A stretch of 64,000 nt of DNA from Candidatus Halobonum tyrrellensis G22. Its GTDB lineage: Archaea > Halobacteriota > Halobacteria > Halobacteriales > Haloferacaceae. This document shows positions 54,300 through 62,221 of the stretch, piece by piece. The stretch is from positions 1 through 64,000 of the forward strand of contig NZ_ASGZ01000068.1 of NCBI RefSeq assembly GCF_000495475.1. The letters are read 5' to 3'. Each line of letters opens with the position of its first letter. Within the stretch, counting starts at the first letter, position 1. The position numbers and the translations under genes were made by a program. The notes beneath the pieces were generated by a model that was not told the DNA's origin, ran no database searches, and was given only the letters and a program-made list of their open reading frames with translations.

Positions 54300-54382
54300 C
54301 GTCTACCGATGCCGCCGTGTCCACTTGAGTATACTGTACATTCGCAGGGGGCCGCCGCCCCCGGTGTCCGGCCCGCGTATAA

Positions 54383-54396
54383 GTAGCTGTATAATT
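54383..54396 (+). promoter_or_regulatory. TATA-like element of the 54467 AlkP gene
   Basis: GTATAATTAAGCC lies about 70-84 bases before ATG 54467 in the divergent region; a second AT-rich GTATAAG is just upstream. Confidence 0.4.
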
Positions 54397-54466
54397 AAGC
54401 CCCCCCGTCGAAACACGGGACTGTGAGCGAACACACCGTTCCGGCTCCCGTCAGGGGTGAGCCACG

Positions 54467-55756
54467 ATGAGCGCCGGCGCCGACGGCGACGGAGAGGGTG
54501 ACGAGCGGCAGAACGTCATCCTCGTCTCGGTCGACAGCCTCCGTGCGGACCGCTGCGGACATCTGGGGGGGACGAGTCGGATGCCGACGCTCGACTACCT
54601 CGCCGAGGAGGGGCTGGCGTTCGACCAAGCCGTCGCGCCCGGACCCACGACCACCGACACGATGACGGTGATGCACACCGGGGAGTTCCCGACGATGACC
54701 GCCGACGACGAGCGGGCCGGGATGAAACGCAAGATCCGCCGACACCTCCTCTCGCGCGAGACGCTCGCCCAGCGGTTCAAACGGAAGGGGTACTCCACGG
54801 CGGCGTTCACGACGAACCCCTGGACGTCGAGCTACTTCGGCTTCGACAAGGGGTACGACCGCTTCGAGGACTTCATGGAGGGTGACGCGTCGAGTTCGCT
54901 CATCCGGAACACGCTCGAAGACACGAGTGTCCCCGGCTCGACGCTGGTCCAGAACCTCCTCAGTTGGACGCAGGGGCAGAACATGTACATGTCGTGGCGG
55001 CAGTTCTTCGGCGACATCCGCGAGTGGATCCGCGAGGCGCCGGAGCCGTACTTCCTCTGGATCTTCCTGGTCGACGCCCACATGCCGTACCAGCCGAGTC
55101 CGGCGAACCGCACTCACCCGCGCCCGCTGAGCCTGGCGGCGAACGCGTGGCTCTACGGCGGCGCGGACGACCGGGTGGAGGACCTGTTCCGACCGATACT
55201 GCTCCAAGCGTACGACGACACCGTGTACGACGTCGACGACTTCGTCGCGACCCTCCGCGGAAGCGTCGACTCGGACACGCTCCTCGGCTTCCACGCCGAC
55301 CACGGCGAGCTGTTCGGCGAGGGGGGCGAGTACGGCCACGGGGTGAACCTCCGCGAGGAACTCGTTCGCGTCCCGTTCGTCATCGCCAACGGTCCCACCG
55401 GCCGGATCGACGAGCCGTTCCCGCTCCGGGACATGCCGCGGATGCTCCCGAAACTCGCGACCGGCGGCGGCATCGAGGCGGTCGAGGAGTTCACCAAACC
55501 CCACGTGCGGACGCGAAACTACGACCCGCAGTTCGGCGTCTGGGGGACCGACTGGACGTACGTCGACCGCGCGTCCGACGAGATCGTGTACGAGCGCGGC
55601 TCGCTCGGGTCCGAGCAGGAACAGTCCGTCGGTCCGACCAACGAGGAGCACGCCGAGGTCGGCCGCGAGGTGGTCGGCCGGTGGCGACGGGGCCTCGAAG
55701 AGCGGCGCCAGGTGTCGGCCGCCGCCGCTCAGGTGGCCGCCGAAGCCGACCTGTAA
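54467..55756 (+). CDS. Sulfatase-like AlkP-superfamily protein, tail-less
   Basis: This is a 429-residue protein from ATG 54467. NVILVSVDSLRADRCGHLGG has the first metal Asp. GPTTTDTMTVMHTGEFPT places Thr62 at the nucleophile position by spacing from the TG. GFHADHGELFGEGG has the second metal site. YFLWIFLVDAHMPYQPS is the sulfatase substrate-pocket region. Unlike the other four family members here, the end is Ala-rich (SAAAAQVAAEADL) with no RLxxLGYL tail. There is no signal peptide. The biochemical role is ester hydrolysis or group transfer on a glycan; the substrate is unknown. Confidence 0.87.
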   Translation: MSAGADGDGEGDERQNVILVSVDSLRADRCGHLGGTSRMPTLDYLAEEGLAFDQAVAPGPTTTDTMTVMHTGEFPTMTADDERAGMKRKIRRHLLSRETLAQRFKRKGYSTAAFTTNPWTSSYFGFDKGYDRFEDFMEGDASSSLIRNTLEDTSVPGSTLVQNLLSWTQGQNMYMSWRQFFGDIREWIREAPEPYFLWIFLVDAHMPYQPSPANRTHPRPLSLAANAWLYGGADDRVEDLFRPILLQAYDDTVYDVDDFVATLRGSVDSDTLLGFHADHGELFGEGGEYGHGVNLREELVRVPFVIANGPTGRIDEPFPLRDMPRMLPKLATGGGIEAVEEFTKPHVRTRNYDPQFGVWGTDWTYVDRASDEIVYERGSLGSEQEQSVGPTNEEHAEVGREVVGRWRRGLEERRQVSAAAAQVAAEADL

Positions 55757-55946
55757 CCCGGCTGGGTCCGTTCCCGTTCGCGGGTCTCTCCCTGGCGGCT
55801 TCCGTCGTCCGTTCTCCGCTCACCGACGGCCCGACCGCTCGACGAGTTCGAGCGACAGCGTCAGTTTCGCCCGTTCGGCCCGCCGAGCGGTCGGGTGATC
55901 CGGCGGTCGAAGGAGCGGTGAGGGAGGTCGGCGCGAGACTAACCGG

Positions 55947-56480
55947 TTACCAGTACTCGGGGACGTCCGCGCCGTCCCGCGTTTCGAGGTAGTGGTAGCC
56001 GGCGAGGAGGAGGAACCCGGCGGCGAGCCCGAGCGCCACGTACGCGTCCGGGAGGGCGTCGAAGCCGGGAACGTCGACGGCGGCGGCGCCGGCGACGACG
56101 CCGCCTGCGACCCCCAGCGCGAGGTAGTACCGGAGCCAGGGGCGGTCGTCGTGCCGTTCGGTCATGTACCGGGTCACCTCGTCGGCGTCGCCGGTGAGTG
56201 CGACCAGCCGCTCCTCGTCGTCGTAGGTGACCACGCCCGCCTCCTCGAGTTTCGGGACGTGCGTCTGGTAGAGCGAGATGTACGTCTTCTTGCGGTCCTC
56301 GCGGGTCAACTCGTCGACGTCGGTGCCGCTCTCCCAGGCGGCGATCTGTTCTGCGAGTTCGTGGATCCCGACCGGCGAGCCGTGGTGGCTCAGATACGAG
56401 ATGACGAACCGCCGCCGAGGGTTGCTCAACAGCGTGAACGCTAAGTCCTCCGATAGACCGGCCGTCTCGGCGTCAGACAT
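55947..56480 (-). CDS. DUF7344-type winged-helix membrane regulator
   Basis: This is a 177-residue protein from ATG 56478-56480. LAFTLLSNPRRRFVISYLSHH, IHELAEQIAAWESGTDVDEL and KKTYISLYQTHVPKLEEAGVV are the DUF7344 winged helix (about 10-105). Two hydrophobic segments (about 118-138 and 143-165) form a membrane hairpin. It sits at the head of the diacetamido-sugar operon, transcribed divergently from it. It is therefore the best local candidate for controlling that operon. Related proteins are at 16580 and 22675. Confidence 0.87.
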   Translation of the reverse strand: MSDAETAGLSEDLAFTLLSNPRRRFVISYLSHHGSPVGIHELAEQIAAWESGTDVDELTREDRKKTYISLYQTHVPKLEEAGVVTYDDEERLVALTGDADEVTRYMTERHDDRPWLRYYLALGVAGGVVAGAAAVDVPGFDALPDAYVALGLAAGFLLLAGYHYLETRDGADVPEYW

Positions 56481-56602
56481 GCGAACTAGCGTACCTCACA
56501 TACAGTTGGCATCGGGGGTCGTCACACACGGTTCGGAGAGCGTGCCGCCCGGCGCCGCTCGGCCCCGGTTCGTAACACGGTCCCGTCGTTGTCGGCCTCC
56601 TC

Positions 56603-56613
56603 GCTTTGTTACT
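56603..56613 (-). promoter_or_regulatory. AGTAACAAAGC element before the DUF7344-type gene
   Basis: The coding strand reads AGTAACAAAGC, about 123 bases before the ATG at 56480. One position differs from the consensus. Confidence 0.45.
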
Positions 56614-56724
56614 CTCTCACTACTCGCTCACTAACGCACACGAGGGGGGACCCGGCGTCGAACGGTCCGAGGGGCCGTCGCGGTCGATTCCGGCCGAAAT
56701 AACCTCATACTACCGGGAAAGTGA

Positions 56725-56737
56725 CTCATAACAAAGC
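56725..56737 (+). promoter_or_regulatory. CTCATAACAAAGC element before the sugar operon
   Basis: It matches the consensus and lies 126 bases before ATG 56863, suggesting a leader of about 100 bases. Confidence 0.55.
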
Positions 56738-56862
56738 GTCGAAGATGGGTACTGTTCCACAACGCGAGGCGGAGCGTACCGCCGCCGCGATATCGATGAC
56801 AGCACGACAACTCGCGACCGTCCGTCACGTTCCCCCCGGACGGTCACAGTGGGGTAGCCGGG

Positions 56863-57450
56863 ATGAGTAGTGCCTCCTTCGGCGACGGGGCGGAGGTGAG
56901 CGACGCCGCGACGGTGGGGCACGCGTACGCCGCGGAGTCGACACCGCCCGAGTTCGGCACGGACGCGCGCGTTCGCGCCGAGACGATCATCTACGACGAC
57001 GTGACCGTCGGCGACGGGTTCCAGACCGGTCACGGCGCACTCGTCCGCGAGGGGACGACCGCGGGCGACGACGTGCTCGTCGGGACGAACGCCGTCCTCG
57101 ACGGCGACGTCACCGTCGGCTCGCACGTCAGCATCCAGACGGGCGTCTACCTCCCGCCGGGCACGACGGTCGGCGACCGGGTGTTCCTCGGGCCGTGCGC
57201 GACGGCGACGAACGACCGCCGGCCCGTCCGGCAGTCGGGCGACCCCGACCTGGACGGCCCGACGCTCGAAGACGACGTCTCCGTCGGCGCGAACGCGACC
57301 ATCCTCCCGGGCGTCACCGTCGGGGCGGGCGCGTTCGTCGCCGCCGGCGCCGTCGTCACGCGGGACGTCCCCTCGGAGACGCTCGCGGTCGGGGTTCCCG
57401 CCCGGCACGAACCCCTCCCGGACGACCTCCAGCCGCCCAACGAACTATGA
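56863..57450 (+). CDS. Left-handed beta-helix N-acetyltransferase (WbpD/WlbB-like)
   Basis: This is a 195-residue protein from ATG 56863. Hexapeptide repeats run throughout ([59 protein letters not shown]), and the C-terminal [24 protein letters not shown] is typical of sugar O/N-acetyltransferases. In the Wbp/Wlb route this enzyme acetylates the 3-amino group of UDP-GlcNAc3NA with acetyl-CoA. The next four genes encode the other steps, which makes this assignment likely. It overlaps the aminotransferase gene by four bases. Confidence 0.85.
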   Translation: MSSASFGDGAEVSDAATVGHAYAAESTPPEFGTDARVRAETIIYDDVTVGDGFQTGHGALVREGTTAGDDVLVGTNAVLDGDVTVGSHVSIQTGVYLPPGTTVGDRVFLGPCATATNDRRPVRQSGDPDLDGPTLEDDVSVGANATILPGVTVGAGAFVAAGAVVTRDVPSETLAVGVPARHEPLPDDLQPPNEL

Positions 57451-58559
57451 CGGGGGAGATACCCATCGCCGACCCGCAGCTCGGCGACGCGGAGGCCGCG
57501 AAGCTGACCGAGGTGCTCGACTCCGGCTGGCTCGCGGGCGGACCCGAGGTGGAGGCGTTCGAACGCGAGTTCGCCGCGGCCCACGGGGCGGACCACGCCG
57601 TCGCCACGGCGAACGGCACCGCGGCGTTACACGCCGCCTTCGAGGGGTTAGAGATCGGTCCCGGCGACCGCGTGGTGACGTCGCCGTTCTCGTTCGTCGC
57701 GTCGGCGAACGCGGTCCGGCTCGCGGGCGCCGAACCCGTCTTCGCCGACATCGACCCCGAGACGTACGCGCTCGACCCCGCGGCGGTCGACGACGCGCTC
57801 TCGGCACACGACGCGGACGCGGTGCTCGCGGTCCACCTGTTCGGGCTGCCCGCGGACGTGCACGCGCTCCGCGACGTCGCGGACGACCACGGCGTCCCGC
57901 TGGTCGAGGACGCCGCACAGGCGCACGGCGCGACCGTCGACGGCCGGCCGGTCGGCTCGCTCGGCGACGTTGCCTGTTTCAGTTTCTACCCGACGAAGAA
58001 CATGACGACCGGCGAGGGCGGGGCGGTCCTCACGGACGACCCCGACGTCGCGGAGCGGGTCCGACGGTACGCCAACCACGGCCGCGCGACCGACGGCGGG
58101 ACGTACGAACACGTCTCGGTCGGCCACAACTACCGGATGCCGGCGCTCGCGGCGGGGCTCGGCCGGGTCCAACTCGACCGCCTGCCCGAGTTCACCGACG
58201 CGCGCCGCGAACACGCCGCGGCGCTGACCGAGCGGCTCTCGGCGGCCGAAACACCCGTGACACCCCCGGTCGAACCGGACGGACGTACCCACGTGTACCA
58301 CCAGTACACCGTCCGCTGTGACGACCGCGACGCGCTCGCCTCCCACCTCGACGACCGGGGGGTCGGCTCGGCGGTGTACTACCCGCACGTCATCCCCGAC
58401 CAACCGGCGTACGACGGCGTGGACGCGGACGTGCCGGCCGCCCGCGAGGCCGCGCGGACGGTGCTGTCGCTGCCGGTCCACCCCGGGCTGTCGGACGAAG
58501 ACGTCAGACGTATCGGGGATGCGGTCGTTGACTTCGGGACGGTGACCGCCGATGAGTGA
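57447..58559 (+). CDS. DegT/DnrJ/EryC1 aminotransferase (WbpE-like)
   Basis: This is a 370-residue PLP enzyme from ATG 57447 (ATGA overlap). [16 protein letters not shown]-type opening ([18 protein letters not shown]), [34 protein letters not shown], and the PLP lysine Lys184 in [13 protein letters not shown] are all family hallmarks. YNYRMP-type [18 protein letters not shown] follows. It would transfer the amino group from glutamate to the 3-keto sugar made by the downstream oxidoreductase, giving UDP-GlcNAc3NA. It overlaps the next gene by eight bases. Confidence 0.92.
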   Translation: MTGEIPIADPQLGDAEAAKLTEVLDSGWLAGGPEVEAFEREFAAAHGADHAVATANGTAALHAAFEGLEIGPGDRVVTSPFSFVASANAVRLAGAEPVFADIDPETYALDPAAVDDALSAHDADAVLAVHLFGLPADVHALRDVADDHGVPLVEDAAQAHGATVDGRPVGSLGDVACFSFYPTKNMTTGEGGAVLTDDPDVAERVRRYANHGRATDGGTYEHVSVGHNYRMPALAAGLGRVQLDRLPEFTDARREHAAALTERLSAAETPVTPPVEPDGRTHVYHQYTVRCDDRDALASHLDDRGVGSAVYYPHVIPDQPAYDGVDADVPAAREAARTVLSLPVHPGLSDEDVRRIGDAVVDFGTVTADE

Positions 58560-59532
58560 GACCGCGCCGTTCAGCGTGGGCGTCATCGGTGTCGGCTCGA
58601 TGGGCCGTCACCACGCCCGGGTGTACCACGAGCTTCCGATCGCGGAGCTCGTCGGCATCCACGACGTCGACACCGACCGCGCGCGCGAGGTGGCGACCGA
58701 CAACAACAGCCGCGCGCTCCCGCTGCCGGACCTGCTCGCGGAGGCGGACGCCGTCTCCGTGGCGGTCCCCACCGAGTACCACGAGGACCTGGTTCGGACC
58801 TGCATCGACGCCGGGGTGGACGTGCTCGTCGAGAAGCCGATCACGGGCGACCCCGAGACCGGGCGCGAACTGGTCGACATGGCCGAGGAGGCGGGGGTCC
58901 GGCTCCACGTCGGCCACGTCGAGCGGTTCAACCCCGCGGTGACGGCGCTGACCGAGATGATCGGCGAACTCTCGCCGGTCGCGCTGTCGGCGCGGCGGCT
59001 CGGCCCGCCGCCGGGGCGCGACATCGCCGACGGCCCGGTGACGGACCTCATGATCCACGACATCGACGTGCTGTTGTCGCTGTTCGACGAGCCGTCGGAG
59101 GTGACGGCGGCGTACGCGAACGGACACCCGCACGTCTCGGCGCAGTTGCGCTACGACGACGGCTTCCTCGCGACGCTCACCGCGAGCCGCGCGAGCCAGA
59201 AGCGCGTGCGCGAACTCGAACTCACCGCCGAGGAGTGCACCGTCTCGCTCGACTACACCGACCAGTCGATCCGGATCCACCGCCGGACGGTCCCGGAGTA
59301 CGTCCAGCAGAACGGCGACGTGCGCTTCCGGAACCGCTCGGTGGTCGAACTCCCGACGATCGACAGCGTCGAGCCGCTCAAAGAGGAGCTGTCGACGTTC
59401 ATCGAGGCGTGTGCGACCGGCGAGGACCACCCCGTCAGCGGCGAGGACGGCCTGCGCGCGCTGAAGATGGCGCGACGCATCCAGCGGGCGGCGGCGGCCG
59501 ACGACGCCTCCCGACCGGAGGTGTCGCGGTGA
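58552..59532 (+). CDS. Gfo/Idh/MocA oxidoreductase (WbpB/WlbA-like)
   Basis: This is a 326-residue protein from ATG 58552. The Rossmann motif GVIGVGSMGRHHARVYHEL, then VAVPTEYHEDLVRTCIDAG, the conserved EKP in VLVEKPITGDP, and HVGHVERFNP and MIHDIDVLLSLF are diagnostic. WlbA-type members oxidise the C3 hydroxyl of UDP-GlcNAcA with NAD+ to the 3-keto sugar. Placement between the aminotransferase and nucleotide-sugar dehydrogenase genes supports that step. It overlaps the next gene by four bases (GTGA). Confidence 0.9.
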   Translation: MSETAPFSVGVIGVGSMGRHHARVYHELPIAELVGIHDVDTDRAREVATDNNSRALPLPDLLAEADAVSVAVPTEYHEDLVRTCIDAGVDVLVEKPITGDPETGRELVDMAEEAGVRLHVGHVERFNPAVTALTEMIGELSPVALSARRLGPPPGRDIADGPVTDLMIHDIDVLLSLFDEPSEVTAAYANGHPHVSAQLRYDDGFLATLTASRASQKRVRELELTAEECTVSLDYTDQSIRIHRRTVPEYVQQNGDVRFRNRSVVELPTIDSVEPLKEELSTFIEACATGEDHPVSGEDGLRALKMARRIQRAAAADDASRPEVSR

Positions 59533-60992
59533 GCCGACACCCGCCGAAGCTCCACGACCCCGCCCGCTCGGAGGCGGAGCGGGGCCGGCTGCTCAGGGAG
59601 GCGCGGGTGCCCATCGCGGTGTACGGGCTAGGGAAGATCGGTCTCCCGCTCGCGTCCGTCCTCGCCGACGAGACGGGGAACGTCGTCGGCGCGGACATCG
59701 ACGAGGCCGTCGTCGAGACGGTCAACGAGGGCGAGGTGCCCGACCGGGTGCGCGAACCCGGACTGCCGGAACTGCTCTCGCGGACGGTCGGCTACGGCGA
59801 ACTCCGCGCGACGACCGACCTCCGGACGACCGCCCGCGAGGCGGCGGTCCACGTCGTCGTCGTGCCGACGCGGCTGTCGGCGGACGGCACCGCCGACCTC
59901 GACGCGGTCGAGGCGGTGGTGAGCGAGGTTGCGTCGGGGCTCACCCCGGGCGACCTGGTCTGTATCGAGAGCACGCTCCCGCCGGGGGCGACCGAGGACG
60001 CGGTGTTGCCGACGCTGGTCGCCGAGAGCGGCCTCGAACCCGACGAGTTCGGCGTCGCGTTCTGCCCCGAGCGAACCTCCAGCGGGCGCGCGATCGAGGA
60101 CATCCGCGGCGCGTACCCGAAGGTGGTCGGCGGCGTCGACGAGGAGAGCACGCGCGCGGCGACGGTGCTGTACGAGGCGATCAACTCCGCGGGCGTCATC
60201 CCCGTCTCGGACGCGACCACCGCCGAGTCGGTGAAGCTGTTCGAGGGGGTGTACCGCGACGTCAACATCGCGCTCGCGAACGAACTCGCGCGCTTCACCG
60301 ACGCGCTCGGCGCGGACGTGCTCGACGCCATCGAGGCGGCGAACACCCAGCCGTACTGCGACATCCACCAGCCGGGTGCGGGCGTCGGGGGCCACTGCAT
60401 CCCCTACTACCCGCGATTCCTGGTCAACGCGATCGACGCGTCGGCGCCGCTGATCCGGACCGCCCGCCGGGTGAACGACTCGATGCCGACGTTCATGGTC
60501 GACCAGTTGGAGGACCGGCTCCGCGCCGCCGACCGCCCGCTCGCGACGACGACCGTGTTGGTCTGCGGCGTCACCTACCGGCCGGGCGTCGTCGAGACGG
60601 CCGAGACGCCCGCGGCGCCGACCATCGAGGAACTCGAAGCGCGCGGCGCGGACGTGCTCGTGGTCGACCCGATGCTCGACGACGAGGCGACCGCGCAGTT
60701 CGGCGGCACGCCCGTCACGCTCGCGGACCTGCCCGACTGCGAGGTGGACGCCGCGGTGGTGGTGACCGACCACGCGGAGTTCGAGGCGTGCGACTGGGAC
60801 GCGGTCGGCGGCGACGACCCGATGACGGTCGTCGACGGCCGCGGGGTCGAGGCGCTCGCCGACTCCAGACATGCGGTCTACCGGGTCGGCCGGGGCCGGA
60901 CGGGCCGCGGCAGCGTCGCGGCGCCGGCCGACGACCGGCGGCCGGCGGACGGGTCGGCCGCGGAGCTGACGAACGAGGGTGATAGCCGATGA
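59529..60992 (+). CDS. Nucleotide-sugar dehydrogenase (WbpA/UDP-GlcNAc 6-dehydrogenase-like)
   Basis: This is a 487-residue protein from GTG 59529, which overlaps the previous stop. The N-terminal 30 residues are a charged extension. IAVYGLGKIGLPLASVLADE binds NAD, and VKLFEGVYRDVNIALANEL and the catalytic Cys290 in GVGGHCIPYYPRF are conserved. A Cys-Gly-Val-Thr-Tyr-Arg-Pro segment and a C-terminal domain (about 345-450) complete the family fold. A disordered tail of about 35 residues is added. In this operon it would oxidise UDP-GlcNAc to UDP-GlcNAcA, the first step. It differs from the HCIPVDP type encoded at 38916. Confidence 0.9.
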   Translation: MSRHPPKLHDPARSEAERGRLLREARVPIAVYGLGKIGLPLASVLADETGNVVGADIDEAVVETVNEGEVPDRVREPGLPELLSRTVGYGELRATTDLRTTAREAAVHVVVVPTRLSADGTADLDAVEAVVSEVASGLTPGDLVCIESTLPPGATEDAVLPTLVAESGLEPDEFGVAFCPERTSSGRAIEDIRGAYPKVVGGVDEESTRAATVLYEAINSAGVIPVSDATTAESVKLFEGVYRDVNIALANELARFTDALGADVLDAIEAANTQPYCDIHQPGAGVGGHCIPYYPRFLVNAIDASAPLIRTARRVNDSMPTFMVDQLEDRLRAADRPLATTTVLVCGVTYRPGVVETAETPAAPTIEELEARGADVLVVDPMLDDEATAQFGGTPVTLADLPDCEVDAAVVVTDHAEFEACDWDAVGGDDPMTVVDGRGVEALADSRHAVYRVGRGRTGRGSVAAPADDRRPADGSAAELTNEGDSR

Positions 60993-62221
60993 CGTACGGG
61001 GACCGTACGGTCGCCGTCGTCGTCCCCGCGTACAACGAGTCGGGGTTCATCGGCGACGTCGTCGAGACGGTCCCGGCGTTCGTCGACCGCGTCTACGTGG
61101 TCGACGACAAGTCGAGCGACGCGACGTGGGAGGAGATGACCGAGGCGGCCGACCGGATGAACGACCGGCTGTCCGGTCCCGACGGCGGCGACTGGGTCGT
61201 CACGATCCGCCACGAGGTCAACCAGGGCGTCGGCGGCGCGATCAAGACGGGGTACGACCGCGCGCTCGAAGACGGGATGGAGGTGCTCGCGGTGATGAAC
61301 GGCGACGGCCAGATGGACCCCAACCAACTCCACCGGCTGGTCCACCCGGTCGCGGTCGGCGACGCCGGCTACGCGAAAGGTGACCGGCTGAGCCACCCCG
61401 GCCACCGCGACGGGATGTCGCCGTGGCGGTCGTTCGGCAACCACCTCCTGACGACGCTGACCCGCGTCGGGAGCGGCTACTGGCGGATGCACGACCCGCA
61501 GAACGGCTACACCGCCGTCTCCAGCGAGGCGTTGGAGGCGATCGACTACGAGTCGACGTACGACCGGTACGGGTTCTGTAACGACCTGTTAGTCCGGTTC
61601 AACGTCCGGGGGGTCCCGCTGGTGGACGTGCCGATGCCCGCGGTGTACGGCGACGAGACGAGCCACATCCGCTACTCGCAGTTCGCGCCCGGGCTGTCGC
61701 TGCTGCTGTTGAAGTCGTTCCTCCGCCGGCTGGCTCGCTCGCTGGTCTCGCCCGCGGGCGACCGCGGCCGCGGCTCGGCGCTGTTGTACCTCGGCGGGCT
61801 GCTGCTGTCGGCGGCGAGCGTCGTCGCGCTGTTCGGACGCGGCCGGACGCGCGTGACGCTCCCCGCGGGGCTCGCGCTCGTCGTCGGCGGGATGGCCGTA
61901 GACGCCCGGTCGAACGCGGAGCTGTACCACCGGGCACCGCCGGTCGACGCGGTCGACGCGCCCAGCATGCCCGCGAGCGCACACGCGGCCGCGGACGCGG
62001 AAGCGAACGACGACGCGGTCGACGCGTCGGCGGACGGGACGGACGGATCGACGGAGCTCACCGAGATGGACACGGACGACACAGAGACGACGGAGACGAC
62101 GGGGGGGACCGAGGAGACGAACGGCCGGGAGGGCCGCGAGCGGCCCGACGAGGCGGCGACCGACGGCGGCTCGTCCGGGGCGGACGACGGCGCCGCGGCC
62201 GGCGAGGAGGACGATGGCTGA
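60989..62221 (+). CDS. GT2-family glycosyltransferase
   Basis: This is a 410-residue protein from ATG 60989 (ATGA overlap). VVVPAYNESGFIGDVVETVP, the VVDDKSSDATWE metal loop and AVMNGDGQMDPNQLHRL (DxD-like) form the GT-A domain (about 6-235), similar to dolichol-phosphate-sugar synthases. Two C-terminal hydrophobic segments (about 265-285 and 290-305) anchor it in the membrane, and a long acidic Asp/Glu/Thr tail follows (about 330-410). It probably transfers the operon's sugar to a polyprenyl phosphate or growing glycan. It overlaps the next gene by eight bases. Confidence 0.9.
   Translation: MTYGDRTVAVVVPAYNESGFIGDVVETVPAFVDRVYVVDDKSSDATWEEMTEAADRMNDRLSGPDGGDWVVTIRHEVNQGVGGAIKTGYDRALEDGMEVLAVMNGDGQMDPNQLHRLVHPVAVGDAGYAKGDRLSHPGHRDGMSPWRSFGNHLLTTLTRVGSGYWRMHDPQNGYTAVSSEALEAIDYESTYDRYGFCNDLLVRFNVRGVPLVDVPMPAVYGDETSHIRYSQFAPGLSLLLLKSFLRRLARSLVSPAGDRGRGSALLYLGGLLLSAASVVALFGRGRTRVTLPAGLALVVGGMAVDARSNAELYHRAPPVDAVDAPSMPASAHAAADAEANDDAVDASADGTDGSTELTEMDTDDTETTETTGGTEETNGREGRERPDEAATDGGSSGADDGAAAGEEDDG

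Larger units (their letters stand above)
56481..56862. other. Divergent promoter region of the diacetamido-sugar operon
   Basis: It contains two recurrent elements in opposite orientation: AGTAACAAAGC facing the regulator gene (56603-56613) and CTCATAACAAAGC facing the operon (56725-56737). No gene is supported. Confidence 0.6.
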
